39,692 nucleotides of DNA, from NCBI GenBank assembly GCA_011192125.1, contig DUEL01000121.1:1-39692 (forward strand), given 5' to 3'. Each line of letters opens with the position of its first letter. The first letter of the stretch is position 1. A model generated the notes under the pieces. It did not search any database, had not been told where the DNA came from, and was given only the letters and a program-made list of their open reading frames with translations. Source of the stretch: Thermoflexia bacterium. GTDB lineage: Bacteria; Chloroflexota; Anaerolineae; B4-G1; DUEL01. Shown here piece by piece: positions 6,629-15,763 of this stretch. The position numbers and the translations under genes are program-made.

Positions 6629-9600
6629 ATGAGGACGATCTTCGACACCTGCGAGCCCCGCCCTGAAGTCTTGACCGGCGAACTGAAGGAAGAGATCTTC
6701 GCTGCCCGACTCCGCGACGTCATCGAAGGCGACGCCGACCCTGTTTACCAGGATCCCACCCTCTTCTTCGACAACACCTATCCCACCGAAGGTCTAAAGG
6801 TCCTCCTCGATGAAGCGCTCGGCCGGTTGACGGGCGCGAAGCCCACCAACAACGCCATCATCCGGCTGGAGACCGCCTTCGGCGGCGGCAAGACCCACAA
6901 CCTGATCGGTCTCTACCATACGGCCCGGGGATACGATCCCGGGCCGTCGTTTGTCGATAGCGACCTCATCCCCGCCCCCGGCACGGTGCGAGTGGTCGGG
7001 GTCGTGGGGTCGGACCTGGGACAGGAGGGGCTTCTCCACGACGACGGCGTGACGACCTACACTCTCTGGGGCGAACTGGCCTACCAACTGGGCGGCCCGG
7101 AGGGATACGCCCTCGCCGCCCAGGGCGACCGAGACCGCTCCGCCCCTGGCACCGGGCTCCTACAGCGGTTGGTCGGCGAGGAGCCGACGCTCATCATGCT
7201 GGACGAGGTGGCACGCCACCTCCGGGTCGCCAAGACCCTCCCCACCGCCACCGGCCGCTCCACCCTGGCCGAGCAGACGGTCGCCTTCCTGATGTCTCTC
7301 CTGGAGTTCGCCGTCAGCCGGGAGCGGGTGGTGGTCGTCCTCACCCTCTCCGATCCCAGCGACGCCTTCGGTCAGGAGAGCGAGGACCTGCGACAGGAAC
7401 TGGCCGAGGCCCGCCGGGTCACCGCCCGCCAAGAGCGGGTGATCACTCCCACCGGGGAGACGGAGATCCCCGCCATCGTCACCCACCGGCTGTTCCGCCG
7501 GATCGACCGGGCGGCGGCCCGCGAGGTGGCAGGCGCGTACACCGATTTCTACCGCCGCCTCGTGGAGCAGGGGGTTAACCTGCCCCAGAGGGCGCTGCGG
7601 GCCGAGTACGCCGAGGAGATGGTAGCCGACTATCCCTTCCACCCTGAACTCCTGAACACCCTGACCCGCAAGACGGCCACGATCCCCAACTTCCAGAAGA
7701 CACGCGGCGCGCTCCGGCTCCTGGCAGCGACCATCCGACGGCTGTGGGAGACTCGGCCGTCGGACACGCACCTGATCCACCCCTATCACGTCGACCTGGA
7801 GGTGGACCGGATCCTGGACGACCTGACCAGCCGGTTGGACCGCCCAGCCTTCAAGCAGGTGGTCGAGGCGGACATCGCCAGCCCGAAGGCCGGCGCGCCC
7901 GCCCACGCCCAGGTGTTCGACCAGGAATGGCTGGCCGCCGGCAAACCTCCCTACACCCGCCGCGTGGCCACCACCGTCTTTCTCCACAGCCTCACCCAGG
8001 GAGTCGCCTCCGGCGTAGACCCCGCCGACCTGCTCCTGGGCGTGCTGGCCCCCGGCGACGACCCGGCGCTGGTCCACAAGGCCGCCGAGCGACTGTACGA
8101 CAAGGGCTGGTTCTTCGAGTGGGACGGCCGCCGCTACCGCTTCAAGCCAGAGCCCTCCCTCAACAAGATCGTCGCCGACGAGATGGGGATGGTGGGCCGC
8201 ACCCGAGCCAAGGCGGAACTGGACCGGCGCATCCGTCAGATCTGGAAGAGCGGGGTCTTCAAGGTGATCCCCTTCCCCCAGGAGGCCAGCGACGTGGACG
8301 ACGACGCCGGGCCGCCCAAACTGTGCATCCTCCATTACGACGCGGCCACGGCGACTCCGGCCGACCCTGCGCCGCCCGAACTGGCCCGCAAGATCGCCGA
8401 CTACGCCGGCACCCACCAGGCCTACCGCCGGTTCCGCAACAACGTCCTCTTCCTGGTGGCCGATGCCGAGCGGGTGGACGAGATGGTGGAGACGGCCCAG
8501 CGATACCTGGCCATCGCCCGCATCACCGGCGACGCCGAGCGGATGGCCGAGTTCACCGAGGAGCAGCGGAAGAAACTGAAGAAGATGGGCGAGGCGGAGG
8601 AACTGAACTTGCGGGTGGTCATCACCCGCGCCTACCGCCACCTCTACTTCCCCCGCGCCGACGCGCCGCAGAAGTACAGCAACCTGGTCCACGAGATGCT
8701 GCCCGCGCAGGACCAAGGAGAGGTGAAACAGGACCAGACGGCGGTGGTCCTGCGAACGTTGCGGCAGCACCAGAAGGTGCTCACCGGCGACGATCCCACC
8801 CTAGCCGCCGCCTACGTCCGCTCGAAGGCCTGGGACGTGGATCGGACGAGTATGACCACCGAGGAACTGCGCCAGGCCTTCGCCCGACGGCTGGGGCTGC
8901 CGATGCTGCTGGACCTCAACCAGTTGAAGAAGACGGTGCTCAACGGCATACGGGGCGGGGTGTGGGTCTACTACGACGCGACGGTCGGGCTGGGGTACGA
9001 CGCCGAGTCCCCGCCCCCCGCCGTCCGCATCGACGACGACGCCCACCTCTACCTGCCCGAGGAGGCCGCCCGGCTCGACCTGCCCATCAAGGGGAAGGTG
9101 AAGCCGGAGGCCGTCGGTCCGGAGCCGACCTGCCCCATCTGCGGCCGGCCCCAGAGCCAGTGTGTCTGCGCCGAGGAGATCGAGGAGCCGACGTATCGGG
9201 AACCCCTGCGCGGGGAGGGGGTGCCGCAGCAAGCCTTCCAGCAGTTGCTCGACCGGTGCCACGACCAGGGGGTGACCCACCTGACGTCGCTGCGGATCAC
9301 CGTCCACGGCGACGACAAGGCCGGGGCGAAGGACATGCGCACGCTGGGGCTGGTGATCCCCCAGATGGGCAAAGGGGAGTTCCGGGTACAGCAGACCTAC
9401 AACGCCGAGTTCGGCGACGGGCAGTACATCTCGATCCAAGCCCTGCTCGATTGGGGCCTGTACAAGCGGCTCAAGCAGGTCACCGACGGCCTGGCCCAGG
9501 AGGCGACGAAGTTTACCACTCGCACCGTCCTTACTGCCCGCTTCCCTGAGGGGTTGGAGATCGGTGGGGAGCAGTTCGAGACGATCCGAGAGGTGCTGAC

Positions 9601-9661
9601 CACGGTGGGGTTGGGCCGGATTACAGTGGAGGGGGAGCCGTTCGAGGGAGAGACGGGATGA
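6629..9661 (+). CDS. DUF499 family ATPase (COG1483-like)
   Basis: A 1010-residue protein starting at ATG 6629, chosen because GAGGAGAGGGAGGA precedes it and FDTCEPRPEVLTGEL is the typical start of the family. An in-frame ATG 17 codons upstream lacks an SD. The P-loop is AFGGGKTH (about 83-90), and LIMLDEVARHL gives Walker B. The long middle resembles a STAND/AAA-type ATPase with a winged-helix region, and PTCPICG...CVC near the C-terminus is a zinc-ribbon-like cluster. DUF499 ATPases occur with DUF1156 methylases and PLD/SNF2 helicases in defence islands, which is what is seen here. The biochemical role is not established. It may couple ATP hydrolysis to sensing or loading of the methylase or helicase (inference). 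Its stop overlaps the next start by 4 bp. Confidence 0.85.
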   Translation: MRTIFDTCEPRPEVLTGELKEEIFAARLRDVIEGDADPVYQDPTLFFDNTYPTEGLKVLLDEALGRLTGAKPTNNAIIRLETAFGGGKTHNLIGLYHTARGYDPGPSFVDSDLIPAPGTVRVVGVVGSDLGQEGLLHDDGVTTYTLWGELAYQLGGPEGYALAAQGDRDRSAPGTGLLQRLVGEEPTLIMLDEVARHLRVAKTLPTATGRSTLAEQTVAFLMSLLEFAVSRERVVVVLTLSDPSDAFGQESEDLRQELAEARRVTARQERVITPTGETEIPAIVTHRLFRRIDRAAAREVAGAYTDFYRRLVEQGVNLPQRALRAEYAEEMVADYPFHPELLNTLTRKTATIPNFQKTRGALRLLAATIRRLWETRPSDTHLIHPYHVDLEVDRILDDLTSRLDRPAFKQVVEADIASPKAGAPAHAQVFDQEWLAAGKPPYTRRVATTVFLHSLTQGVASGVDPADLLLGVLAPGDDPALVHKAAERLYDKGWFFEWDGRRYRFKPEPSLNKIVADEMGMVGRTRAKAELDRRIRQIWKSGVFKVIPFPQEASDVDDDAGPPKLCILHYDAATATPADPAPPELARKIADYAGTHQAYRRFRNNVLFLVADAERVDEMVETAQRYLAIARITGDAERMAEFTEEQRKKLKKMGEAEELNLRVVITRAYRHLYFPRADAPQKYSNLVHEMLPAQDQGEVKQDQTAVVLRTLRQHQKVLTGDDPTLAAAYVRSKAWDVDRTSMTTEELRQAFARRLGLPMLLDLNQLKKTVLNGIRGGVWVYYDATVGLGYDAESPPPAVRIDDDAHLYLPEEAARLDLPIKGKVKPEAVGPEPTCPICGRPQSQCVCAEEIEEPTYREPLRGEGVPQQAFQQLLDRCHDQGVTHLTSLRITVHGDDKAGAKDMRTLGLVIPQMGKGEFRVQQTYNAEFGDGQYISIQALLDWGLYKRLKQVTDGLAQEATKFTTRTVLTARFPEGLEIGGEQFETIREVLTTVGLGRITVEGEPFEGETG

Positions 9662-10548
9662 AGGCGCTGAGTTTCCGCCAGCCCCGCGCCGAGCAGGTGG
9701 TGCGTGGCGAGAAGAGCGTGGACATCCGCACCTGGCAGGTCGCGTACCGGGGGACGTTAGTCGTCCACGCCTCCAGCCAGCGGCGGGACGGTCGGTGCCG
9801 CCTCCTGGGCTTCGACCCCGACGCACTGGACTACGGCGCGCTCATCGGCACGGTGGACCTGGTCGACATCACCCCGGTGGATGAGGAGGCCTACGAAGCG
9901 CTGCGGGACCACCACTTGCTGGACGGCCCCTTCCCCGGCGAGCCCTGCTACGCCTGGCACCTGGCGAACCCGCGCCGCTTCGAGCACCCCATCCCCTACC
10001 GGGGGCGAACGCGGCTGTTCGAGGTGGAGGTGGATCTGGAGGGCGTGCCGCTTTCCCAGCCTCAAGCCCTCTACCGCGCCGTACCGCCCCCCGAGCCGGA
10101 CCCGGACCGTCCTTTCGTGCTGTACACGGTGCCGGAGCCGGACGGGGGCTATCGGGTGGCCCTCTACCAGTGGCTGACGCGCAACGGGGAGCGGGAGAGG
10201 CGAGCCCCGGGGGCGATGTGGGGGGTCGAACTGGGAGGCGACCCGCTGCGGGCGGTGGCCGATCACCTCCTGGAGGCGTTGCGGGCCAACGGGTATCGGG
10301 CCACCGACCTGGCCCGCGCCGCCGGGCGGGACAAACCCTTCTACCTGGATGAACCGACTGGCGTGCGGCTGGCGCTGATCCTCCTGGCGGTCAAGCCCCT
10401 GAGCCGATACGACCGGATCGAGGCGATCGGGGAGGGAGTGCGGGCGATGGGAGATGAGGAGGCCTACTACTGGTTCTCCAAATGCAGCGACGGCCCCCAC
10501 GCCCAGCGGGCGCAGAGGGCATTAAGAGTGTTGCTCGCAGGGGAGTAA
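9658..10548 (+). CDS. ASCH-domain fusion protein of the DUF499 locus
   Basis: A 296-residue protein translationally coupled to the DUF499 gene (ATGA overlap). Residues 1-125 are an ASCH domain: MKALSFRQPRAEQVVRGEKSVDIRTW, then GTLVVHAS and an AWHLANPRR strand. The family has a PUA-like fold that binds RNA or modified nucleotides. Residues about 140-296 form a second domain (FVLYTVPEPDGGYRVALYQW ... GVRLALILLAVKPLSRYDRIEAI ... EEAYYWFSKCSDG ... AQRALRVLLA). I believe this corresponds to a small uncharacterised family (DUF7680-like) seen beside DUF499 genes, but this is from memory. The fusion suggests the ASCH domain reads nucleic acid for the methylase/helicase system (inference). Confidence 0.7.
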   Translation: MKALSFRQPRAEQVVRGEKSVDIRTWQVAYRGTLVVHASSQRRDGRCRLLGFDPDALDYGALIGTVDLVDITPVDEEAYEALRDHHLLDGPFPGEPCYAWHLANPRRFEHPIPYRGRTRLFEVEVDLEGVPLSQPQALYRAVPPPEPDPDRPFVLYTVPEPDGGYRVALYQWLTRNGERERRAPGAMWGVELGGDPLRAVADHLLEALRANGYRATDLARAAGRDKPFYLDEPTGVRLALILLAVKPLSRYDRIEAIGEGVRAMGDEEAYYWFSKCSDGPHAQRAQRALRVLLAGE

Positions 10549-10561
10549 TGGAGGGTCTTCT

Positions 10562-12271
10562 GTGATGATCCCTGAACGCCTTCGCCAGCTGATCGCTCAG
10601 GGAGAAAGCCTCACGGTGGAGTTCAAGGGCGAAGAGCAACGTCCTATTTCCGACCGTGAGCTTGTGGAAGAGGTCGTTTGTATGGCAAACCGACCGGTTC
10701 CAGAGCCGGGCTTTATCCTCATCGGGGTAGAGGACGATGGCCGGGTGACTGGGGCACGTCCTCGCCACGAAGCCGGGTTCACAGACCCCCTGCGTGTCCA
10801 GGCGCTGATCGCCAATCGCACCCGTCCCCCCCTTGTCTGCGAGGTGGAAGTCGTGGAGGTAGAGGGCAAACCCGTGCTAGTCATTCTGGTCCCACGTGCG
10901 GATCGACCGGTGGGCACTTCGGATGGCACTTATAAACGCCGCGTCGTCGGAGGCAAGGGGAAGCCGGAGTGCCTTCCGTTCCACTTCCACGAAATGCAGG
11001 CGGCCTTGGCCGCCCGAGGTGCGCTGGACTACTCCACCTTGGTGGTGCCAGAAGCCCGATGGGAAGACCTGGACCCGCTGGAGTTCGAGCGCTTCCGACG
11101 TTTCATCCGCGAGAGCCGGGGCCAAGGTGATGAAGTACTGCTCAACCTCCCTGATCTGGAACTGGCCAAGGCCCTGGGAGCGGTAGAGGCTAACCACGAA
11201 GTTAGGGCGATTCGCACCCTGGGTCTGCTTCTTTTCGGCAGAGAAGAGGCTCTCCGTCGCTTCCTCCCTACCCACGAGGTCGCCTTCCAGGTGCTCTCAG
11301 GATCACGAGTGGAGGTTAACGAATTCTTCCGCTGGCCTCTTTTGCGAGTGATGGATGAGATTCTGAGCCATTTCCGGGCCCGCTACCGTGAGGAAGAACT
11401 GATGGTGGGAATGCTTCGGGTGGGTGTGCCCGATTATCCGGAGCGGGCCTTCCGCGAAGGTGTGGCGAACGCCCTCATCCACCGGGATTACACCCGTCTG
11501 GGAGCCGTTCACATCCAGTGGTTTGAGGACCGTATCGAGATCTCCAACCCCGGCGGTTTCCCCGAAGGTGTACACCTGGACAATCTCCTGGTTACCCCGC
11601 CGCGACCACGCAATCCCCTGCTGGCCGACGCCTTCAAACGGGCGGGTGTAGTGGAACGAACGGCACGAGGGATTGATACAATTTTTTACGAACAACTGCG
11701 CAACGGCCGGCCTGCCCCTTCCTACGACCGGAGCACAGAGACCGATGTGGTGCTCGTCCTGCCGGGTGGAGAGGCCAACCTGGACTTTGTGCGGCTGGTA
11801 GTGGAGGAAGGCCAGGCAGGCCGACTGCTACGTCTAGATGAACTCCTGATCCTCAATCATCTGTGGCGGGAGCGGCACTTGACCACCAGGGAGGCAGCGC
11901 GATTGATCCAGAAACCGGAGGCCGATGCCCGGATAGTGCTAGAGCGGCTGGTGGAGTCAGGGCTGGTCGAGGCACGCGGGGAACGCAAAGGCCGCGCCTA
12001 CCACCTGTCCGCCGCTACTTACCGTCGCCTGGGCGAGAAGGCCGCTTATGTGCGCCAGCGAGGCTTTGAACCCCTTCAGCAGGAGCAGATGGTGCTTCAG
12101 TATGTAGAGAAGTACGGATCCATCTCGCGGCGAGAAGCGGCAGAACTTTGTCAAATCTCCGGCCCGCAGGCATATCGTCTGTTGACCCGCCTGGTCAGAC
12201 GAGGAGATCTGGTACGCATCGGAAGTAGGGGTAGAGGGGTAAGGTATGAGAAAAGCACACAACACGTATAA
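10562..12271 (+). CDS. Schlafen AlbA_2 / GHKL ATPase / winged-helix regulator
   Basis: 569 residues, COG2865-like. GTG 10562 is preferred because GGAGGG lies 6 nt upstream; the ATG one codon later is the alternative. Residues about 15-135 are a Schlafen AlbA_2 domain (LTVEFKGEE, FILIGVEDDGRVTG, GTYKRRV). Residues about 240-390 carry a GHKL-type ATPase: N-box REGVANALIHRDY (about 297-309) and G-box ISNPGGFPEG. At least two winged-helix segments follow (LTTREAARLIQKPEADARIVLERLVESG; ISRREAAELCQISGPQAYRLLTRL). Such proteins are usually called transcription regulators and are common in defence islands. It interrupts the high-GC core of the locus and has milder codon use, suggesting separate acquisition. 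It may regulate the locus or act on nucleic acid itself. Confidence 0.75.
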   Translation: MMIPERLRQLIAQGESLTVEFKGEEQRPISDRELVEEVVCMANRPVPEPGFILIGVEDDGRVTGARPRHEAGFTDPLRVQALIANRTRPPLVCEVEVVEVEGKPVLVILVPRADRPVGTSDGTYKRRVVGGKGKPECLPFHFHEMQAALAARGALDYSTLVVPEARWEDLDPLEFERFRRFIRESRGQGDEVLLNLPDLELAKALGAVEANHEVRAIRTLGLLLFGREEALRRFLPTHEVAFQVLSGSRVEVNEFFRWPLLRVMDEILSHFRARYREEELMVGMLRVGVPDYPERAFREGVANALIHRDYTRLGAVHIQWFEDRIEISNPGGFPEGVHLDNLLVTPPRPRNPLLADAFKRAGVVERTARGIDTIFYEQLRNGRPAPSYDRSTETDVVLVLPGGEANLDFVRLVVEEGQAGRLLRLDELLILNHLWRERHLTTREAARLIQKPEADARIVLERLVESGLVEARGERKGRAYHLSAATYRRLGEKAAYVRQRGFEPLQQEQMVLQYVEKYGSISRREAAELCQISGPQAYRLLTRLVRRGDLVRIGSRGRGVRYEKSTQHV

Positions 12272-12276
12272 AAATA

Positions 12277-12305
12277 CACGCGTGCTTTTCCGAATGCACG
12301 CGTGC
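12277..12305. promoter_or_regulatory. Paired CACGCGTGC sites, candidate HicB operator
   Basis: The 9-mer CACGCGTGC occurs at 12277-12285 and 12297-12305, exactly 20 bp apart (two helical turns). The second copy extends to the perfect palindrome GCACGCGTGC. HicB antitoxins bind paired palindromic sites through a C-terminal RHH or HTH domain, and the gene 71 bp downstream encodes a HicB with an RHH, so autoregulation is likely. The DNA shows the repeat; the binding is inferred. Confidence 0.55.
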
Positions 12306-12375
12306 GTGCATTTGTTCGACCCCCCCGGCGCGGAGCGCCTGCACGATGCGAGTGCATTCTTAACGGGGTTGAGAG

Positions 12376-12807
12376 ATGGATAAGAATCTGGAATACTACT
12401 TGAGCCTTCCCTATACGATCGAATTGATTCGGGAGCCCGAAGGCGGCTGGTTTGTGCGGGTGAGGGAACTGCCGGGCTGTATGAGCGTAGGAGACACTCC
12501 CGATGAGGCCGTGGAAATGATCCAGGACGCGATGTGTCTATGGATTCAAACGGCCCTGGAAGACGGTGACCCGATCCCGGAGCCGCGATCCCTTGATGAC
12601 TACAGCGGCAAATTCGTCGTTCGCGTGCCCCGTTCGCTGCACCGCGACCTGGTGATCCAGGCGGAGCGGGAGGGCGTGAGCCTGAACCAGTACATCAACA
12701 CCATCCTGGCCCGTGCCGTGGGCCGCTTCGACGCCCTCAGCAGTCCCGCCTCTGTCGGGCAGCCGGGGTGGCCTGCGGCCCGGAAGAAAGCGAACGTGGC
12801 AACATGA
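12376..12807 (+). CDS. Orphan HicB-type antitoxin with RHH domain
   Basis: 143 residues. Residues about 10-70 are a HicB partial RNase H-like fold (YTIELIREPEGGWFVRVREL, PGCMSVGDTPDEAVEMI), normally the HicA-binding part. Residues about 83-118 are a ribbon-helix-helix (FVVRVPRSLHRDLVIQAEREG, VSLNQYINTILARAV). The last 25 residues look disordered. No HicA toxin (a roughly 60-residue dsRBD-like protein) was found on either side. The gene lies between the AlbA_2 regulator and the DUF1156 methylase, reading in the operon direction, 25 bp before the methylase start. It may now act mainly as a transcription regulator of the locus through the paired sites upstream (inference). Confidence 0.8.
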   Translation: MDKNLEYYLSLPYTIELIREPEGGWFVRVRELPGCMSVGDTPDEAVEMIQDAMCLWIQTALEDGDPIPEPRSLDDYSGKFVVRVPRSLHRDLVIQAEREGVSLNQYINTILARAVGRFDALSSPASVGQPGWPAARKKANVAT

Positions 12808-12832
12808 CACCACTGGGCACAGGAGAAGAGTG

Positions 12833-15763
12833 ATGCCTCCCACCACCCTCCTCGAATCCTGGCTCCCCTTCGACGCCATCGGCGCGGAGAGCCTGCGTGA
12901 TGCCAGCGCAGCCCGCAAGCCACCCCTGAATCGCCTCCACGTCTGGTGGGCCCGGCGACCCCTCACCGTCTCCCGCGCCGCCATCCTGGCCAGCCTCCTT
13001 CCCTCGTGGGAACAACTGGTAGAGGCGGACGGTCGTCCGCCCCTACAGCGCCATTTCCCCACCGAATCCGCCTACCATGCCTGGTTCCTCCGCCTCCTGG
13101 GCATCCACGGCGACCCGGTCGCTGCCCGAAACCTGCTACTCCGGGCACGCGAACAAGGCAAGTTCATCCCCAACCCGTACACCCACCCCCGCGCTTTCAC
13201 CGTCAACCCCACCCCCGAGGACCTGGCCCTCCTGGAGGAACTGCTGGCCCTTACCTGGGTAGGGGCACGGCGCGCCGTGCCCCTACGGGATTTTATCGTC
13301 CTCGACCCCTTCGCCGGCGGCGGCTCCATTCCCTTCGAGGCCCTCCGCTACGGCTTTTCCACCGTCGCCAACGAACTCAACCCCGTCGCCGCCGTCATCC
13401 TCAAGGCCACGCTCGATTACCCCGCCCGCTTCGGCCCCGACTTGGCTGCCGACATCAAGAGATGGGGACAGCGGTGGTATGAGTCGGTCAAGGAACGTCT
13501 GCAGCCGTTCTTCACCCCGCTTCCCGACCGTGCGGAGGGGGCAGCCTACCTCTGGGCCCGCACCGTCCCCTGCCCCACTACCGGCAAGCCGGTCCCCCTC
13601 AGCCCTAACTGGTGGCTGAGCAAGGGGAAGAACCCCGTCGCCGTCCGCCTTCTGACCCACCCCGACTGGGATGAGCCCCGCTTCGAGATCGTGCGGGGCG
13701 AGGCCATCGACTTCGACCCAAACGAAGGCACGGTCCGCCGGGGGGTGGGCCGCTCCCCCTGGACCGGAGAGACCATCGACGGCGACTACATCAAGGCCCA
13801 GGCCCAGGCCGGGCGGATGGGGCAGGTACTCTACGCCGTGGCGGTCAAGCGGCGGGGCGGTTTCGACTTCCGCGCCCCCACCCCGCAGGACCTGGAGGCC
13901 GCCCGCGCCGCCGAGGCGGAACTGGCCCGGGTCCGCGCCCGCTGGGAGGCGGAGGAGGTCATCCCCACCGAGCCGATCCCGGAGGGGAACGACCTCCGCC
14001 CGCTGCACTACGGCATGCGCACCTGGGCCGACATGTTCTCCCCCCGCCAGTTGCTCGCCCTGGGCACCTTCGTCGAGACGCTGCGGGAACTGCGTGCGGA
14101 GATCCGCGCCGAGATGGAGCCGGAGCGGGCCGCGGTGGTGGAGACGTACTTGGGCATTATGATGGACAAGGCAGTCATCTACAACAACCGTGCCTGCCGC
14201 TTCGATCCGACGCGCGGCATCCGCAGCATCTTCGACCGCCACGACTTCGCTTTCGTCTGGAGCCACGCCGAATTCGACGCCTCCGCCAACCTCCTCCCGT
14301 GGTGCATCGACCAGGTAGCGGATGCCTACCGGGAGATGGCGAAGCTGCTGACCCCCTCCGGAGCCACCCTAGAGGGGCACGCTTCCGAGCGGGGCTCGGT
14401 CACTGTCCTCCAATCCAACGCCGCCGACCTCTCCACCCTCCCCGACGGATCGGTCCACGCCATCGTCACCGATCCTCCCTACTACGACAACGTGATGTAC
14501 GCCGAACTTTCGGACTTCTTCTACGTCTGGCTCAAGCGGACCGTTGGCCACCTCTACCCCGAGTGGTTCGCCGCCCAACTGACCGATAAGGACGCCGAGG
14601 CCGTCGCCAACCCGGCCCGCTTCAAGGGGATCGGAGGGGGCCGCTCCGGTCCCCGCCCCAAGGACCTGGCCGAGCGGGACTACGAGCGGAAGATGACCGC
14701 GGCCTTCCGGGAGATGCACCGGGTCCTGCGGGACGACGGGGTCCTGACTGTGATGTTCACCCACAAGCGGGTGGAGGCCTGGGACACGCTGGCCACCGCC
14801 CTCATCGGGGCCGGTTTCACCGTCGAGTCCTCCTGGCCGGTCCACACCGAGAGCGAGCACTCCCTCCACCAGGCGAAGAAGAACGCCGCCCGTTCCACCA
14901 TCCTCCTCGCCTGCCGCAAACGGACCTCACCCCCACCCCCGGCGACCATCGCGGGGGATGTAGGGGCAGACAGCCGTCCGCCCTACTGGTGGGACGACAT
15001 CGCCCCCGAGGTCCGGCGGGTGGCCCGCGAAAAGGCAGAGGAGTTCGCCGCGCGGGGGATCACGGGGGTGGATCTCTACCTGAGCGTCTTCGGGCCGGTC
15101 CTGGCGGTCATCTCCCGCCACTGGCCGGTCCTCACCCGCGAGGTGGACGAGCGCACCGGGCAGCCGAAGCCGCTGCGTCCCGAGACCGCCCTGGACCTGG
15201 CCCGGCAGGAGGTGATCCGGCTGCGCAAGCGGGGGCTGCTGGGCGGCCGGGAGGTCCAGTTCGACCCGGTGACCGACTGGTATCTGATGGCCTGGGACGC
15301 CTTCCGCGCCGAGCGGTTCCCCGCCGACGAGGCGCGCAAACTGGCGATCGCGCTGGGGCTGGACGTGGAGGCGGACCTGGTACGGGGGCGGGTGGTGGGG
15401 AAGAAGGGGAGCGACGTGGTGCTCCTGGGGCCGAAGCAGCGGCGGGGACGGGGCCGGGTGGATCCCGAGGCAGACCATTTTGATACCTGGCTGGACGCGG
15501 TCCACACGGCGATGCTGGTGTACGAGGAGGACGGCGCGCCGGCCTGCGAGGCCTTCCTGAAGCGGACCGGCCTGCGGAACGATTCCACCTTCAAGGCCTG
15601 CCTACAGGCCATGCTCAACGCCATCCCCCGCACGCGGGTCAAGGGCAAGTTCGTCCGCCCGGAGGCGGATGTCCTGGACCGACTGCGGTTGGCCTTCTTC
15701 GAGGATCTGGAGGTGACGGAGGAGGAGGCGGAGGTGAGGGTGGAGCAGATGAGGTTGATATAG
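12833..15763 (+). CDS. DUF1156 DNA methyltransferase (COG1743-like)
   Basis: 976 residues from ATG 12833, which has AGGAGA upstream; the family start SWLPFDAIGAESLRDASAARKPPLNRLHVWWARRP follows at once. SAM-binding motif I is DPFAGGGSIPFEALR (about 158-172). The catalytic motif is VTDPPYYDNVMYAELSDFFY (about 546-565), giving the motif order of a beta-type amino-methyltransferase. The N6-adenine specificity is inferred from family. The C-terminal quarter carries a winged-helix-like region. It would modify host DNA, with the PLD-SNF2 helicase and DUF499 ATPase as the restriction side (inference by analogy with DISARM-like loci). Three copies of a 27-28 bp palindromic repeat lie in frame inside the gene (peptides at about 62-72, 142-152 and 709-719), so the protein carries small inserted loops. 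Confidence 0.85.
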   Translation: MPPTTLLESWLPFDAIGAESLRDASAARKPPLNRLHVWWARRPLTVSRAAILASLLPSWEQLVEADGRPPLQRHFPTESAYHAWFLRLLGIHGDPVAARNLLLRAREQGKFIPNPYTHPRAFTVNPTPEDLALLEELLALTWVGARRAVPLRDFIVLDPFAGGGSIPFEALRYGFSTVANELNPVAAVILKATLDYPARFGPDLAADIKRWGQRWYESVKERLQPFFTPLPDRAEGAAYLWARTVPCPTTGKPVPLSPNWWLSKGKNPVAVRLLTHPDWDEPRFEIVRGEAIDFDPNEGTVRRGVGRSPWTGETIDGDYIKAQAQAGRMGQVLYAVAVKRRGGFDFRAPTPQDLEAARAAEAELARVRARWEAEEVIPTEPIPEGNDLRPLHYGMRTWADMFSPRQLLALGTFVETLRELRAEIRAEMEPERAAVVETYLGIMMDKAVIYNNRACRFDPTRGIRSIFDRHDFAFVWSHAEFDASANLLPWCIDQVADAYREMAKLLTPSGATLEGHASERGSVTVLQSNAADLSTLPDGSVHAIVTDPPYYDNVMYAELSDFFYVWLKRTVGHLYPEWFAAQLTDKDAEAVANPARFKGIGGGRSGPRPKDLAERDYERKMTAAFREMHRVLRDDGVLTVMFTHKRVEAWDTLATALIGAGFTVESSWPVHTESEHSLHQAKKNAARSTILLACRKRTSPPPPATIAGDVGADSRPPYWWDDIAPEVRRVAREKAEEFAARGITGVDLYLSVFGPVLAVISRHWPVLTREVDERTGQPKPLRPETALDLARQEVIRLRKRGLLGGREVQFDPVTDWYLMAWDAFRAERFPADEARKLAIALGLDVEADLVRGRVVGKKGSDVVLLGPKQRRGRGRVDPEADHFDTWLDAVHTAMLVYEEDGAPACEAFLKRTGLRNDSTFKACLQAMLNAIPRTRVKGKFVRPEADVLDRLRLAFFEDLEVTEEEAEVRVEQMRLI
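13019..13046. repeat. Palindromic element 1 inside the methylase gene
   Basis: A 28-bp inverted repeat with arms GTAGAGGCGGACGG and TCGTCCGCCCCTAC and only two mismatches. It is read in frame as V-E-A-D-G-R-P-P-L in the linker before QRHFPTESAYHAW. Confidence 0.75.
13259..13286. repeat. Palindromic element 2 inside the methylase gene
   Basis: A perfect 28-bp palindrome with arms GTAGGGGCACGGCG and CGCCGTGCCCCTAC, read in frame as V-G-A-R-R-A-V-P-L. It sits five residues before the SAM-binding motif, at the tip of a linker. Confidence 0.85.
14960..14986. repeat. Palindromic element 3 inside the methylase gene
   Basis: A 27-bp imperfect palindrome (GTAGGGGCAGAC...GTCCGCCCTAC; one arm lacks one G/C) read in the same frame as the other two (V-G-A-D-S-R-P-P-Y). 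It lies in the linker between the methylase core and the C-terminal region. Confidence 0.65.

Noticed and set aside
7160..9549. Long open frames on the minus strand (536 aa) and in another plus frame (601 aa) inside the DUF499 gene
   Set aside because: Pro/Arg/Gly-rich shadow translations of a high-GC3 gene; no domain, no SD, and they fully overlap a conserved protein.
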